Assembly (NCBI GenBank): GCA_026387485.1
Contig: JAPLLQ010000039.1
Span: 1 to 6,148, forward strand
Length of the DNA stretch: 6,148 nt
DNA from: Candidatus Omnitrophota bacterium
Lineage (GTDB): Bacteria; Omnitrophota; Gorgyraeia; Gygaellales; Profunditerraquicolaceae
Direction: 5' to 3'
Shown here: positions 5,658 through 6,148 of the stretch, one piece after another
How positions within the stretch are numbered: the stretch's first letter is position 1
Layout of the letters: each line of letters begins with the position of its first letter
Position numbers and translations under genes: made by a program
The notes under the pieces: model-generated
The model's input: only the letters and a program-made list of their open reading frames with translations
Databases searched by the model: none
What the model was told of the DNA's origin: nothing

Positions 5658-6148
5658 ATGTTCAGAGAAAAGATTAAGGTCTTAGATTGTACGATCAGGG
5701 ACGGCGGATTAATGAATAACCATGATTTTGACCTGCGTTTTGTCAGAGAGGTCTATAAGGCGATCTCTGAGGCAGGCATAGATTATATGGAGATTGGCTA
5801 TAAAAATTCCAAGCGGCTTTTTAGCCCGAAAGAGTTTGGTAAGTGGAAATTCTGTAAGGACGAAGATATCAAGAAAGCGACCGAAGGGATTAGGTCAAAT
5901 ACTAAAGTTTCAGTGATGGTTGATGTCGATAGGGTAGATGTGGATGATGTTTTGCCGAAAAAAGATAGCCCCGTAGATATGATTAGAGTGGCTACTTATG
6001 TTAAGGACGTAGATAAGGCAATCTATTTAGTGAATCATTTTGCGGATAAAGGCTATGAGACTACGGTAAATATTATGGCAATATCCCGGGCTTTAGATAA
6101 TGAACTGACCGAGTGCCTTGAGCAGCTAGAGAAAGAAAGTAAAGCCCA
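5658..6148 (+). CDS. DRE-TIM metallolyase (HMGL/4-hydroxy-2-oxovalerate aldolase-like), partial
   Basis: The first 163 residues are present and the frame runs off the right edge. The start VLDCTIRDGGLMNNHDF carries the family motif D10-x-T12-x-R14-D15-G-G, in which the Arg and Asp act in catalysis and metal binding. FVREVYKAISEAGIDYMEIGY (residues 28-48) is the typical first barrel helix and second strand. Later strands (VSVMVDVD, DMIRVATYV, TTVNIMA) follow the expected TIM-barrel rhythm. The metal-binding His-x-His and the C-terminal part lie outside the window, so the reaction cannot be fixed. Related proteins cleave or form C-C bonds in aldol or acyl-CoA chemistry. In other bacteria I associate such genes with 4-hydroxy-2-oxovalerate aldolase and with surface-sugar or secondary pathways. 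The start is set by the AGGAGG site 5 bp upstream. Confidence 0.88.
   Translation, partial: MFREKIKVLDCTIRDGGLMNNHDFDLRFVREVYKAISEAGIDYMEIGYKNSKRLFSPKEFGKWKFCKDEDIKKATEGIRSNTKVSVMVDVDRVDVDDVLPKKDSPVDMIRVATYVKDVDKAIYLVNHFADKGYETTVNIMAISRALDNELTECLEQLEKESKA

Noticed and set aside
1..6148. Mobile elements, CRISPR arrays, tRNA or rRNA genes
   Set aside because: No transposase or integrase frames, long repeats, spaced repeat arrays or tRNA-like cloverleaf were seen on reading both strands.

Overview
The window is compact bacterial DNA of moderate GC content. Genes overlap or nearly touch, and there are no RNA genes, mobile elements or CRISPR arrays. A lipoprotein signal peptide with a lipobox, an ExeA/GspB-type secretin-assembly pair and c-di-GMP (PilZ) proteins point to a diderm bacterium. 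The mix of a DUF4416 protein, paired PilZ-only proteins, a PflX-like radical SAM protein and a DUF2062 membrane protein resembles genomes of uncultured lineages such as Omnitrophota. That placement is inference from gene content, not proof.

Layout. Positions 1-80 hold the 3' end of a rightward gene. It converges with a leftward two-gene unit (1322 down to 84): an ExeA/GspA-type AAA ATPase, then a GspB-like gene that starts at TTG, overlaps the ATPase gene and is broken by a reading-frame change. The membrane segment expected in GspB proteins is also absent. Between 1323 and 1457 are two back-to-back sigma70-type promoters. Both have 17-bp spacers and extended -10 elements, and their -35 boxes are only 4 bp apart. 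The rightward promoter makes a leader of about 49 nt with two mutually exclusive hairpins, one of which covers the ribosome binding site of the first gene.

From 1458 to 5606 runs a tightly packed rightward operon. It encodes a PilZ protein, a small four-cysteine zinc-ribbon protein, a second PilZ protein, a DUF4416 protein, an M48 metalloprotease lipoprotein, a PflX-like radical SAM protein, a DUF2062 membrane protein, and a two-helix membrane protein that ends in a histidine-kinase dimerization domain with no ATPase domain. After 51 bp and a perfect Shine-Dalgarno sequence, a DRE-TIM (HMGL/4-hydroxy-2-oxovalerate aldolase-like) enzyme starts and runs off the window.

Taken together, the region combines c-di-GMP reception (two PilZ proteins), envelope functions (secretin assembly, periplasmic protease, DUF2062) and signalling (DHp-only protein). 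The most unusual points are the broken GspB-like gene, the switch-like leader before the PilZ gene, the PilZ/zinc-ribbon/PilZ arrangement and the kinase fragment that stops at the DHp-catalytic junction.
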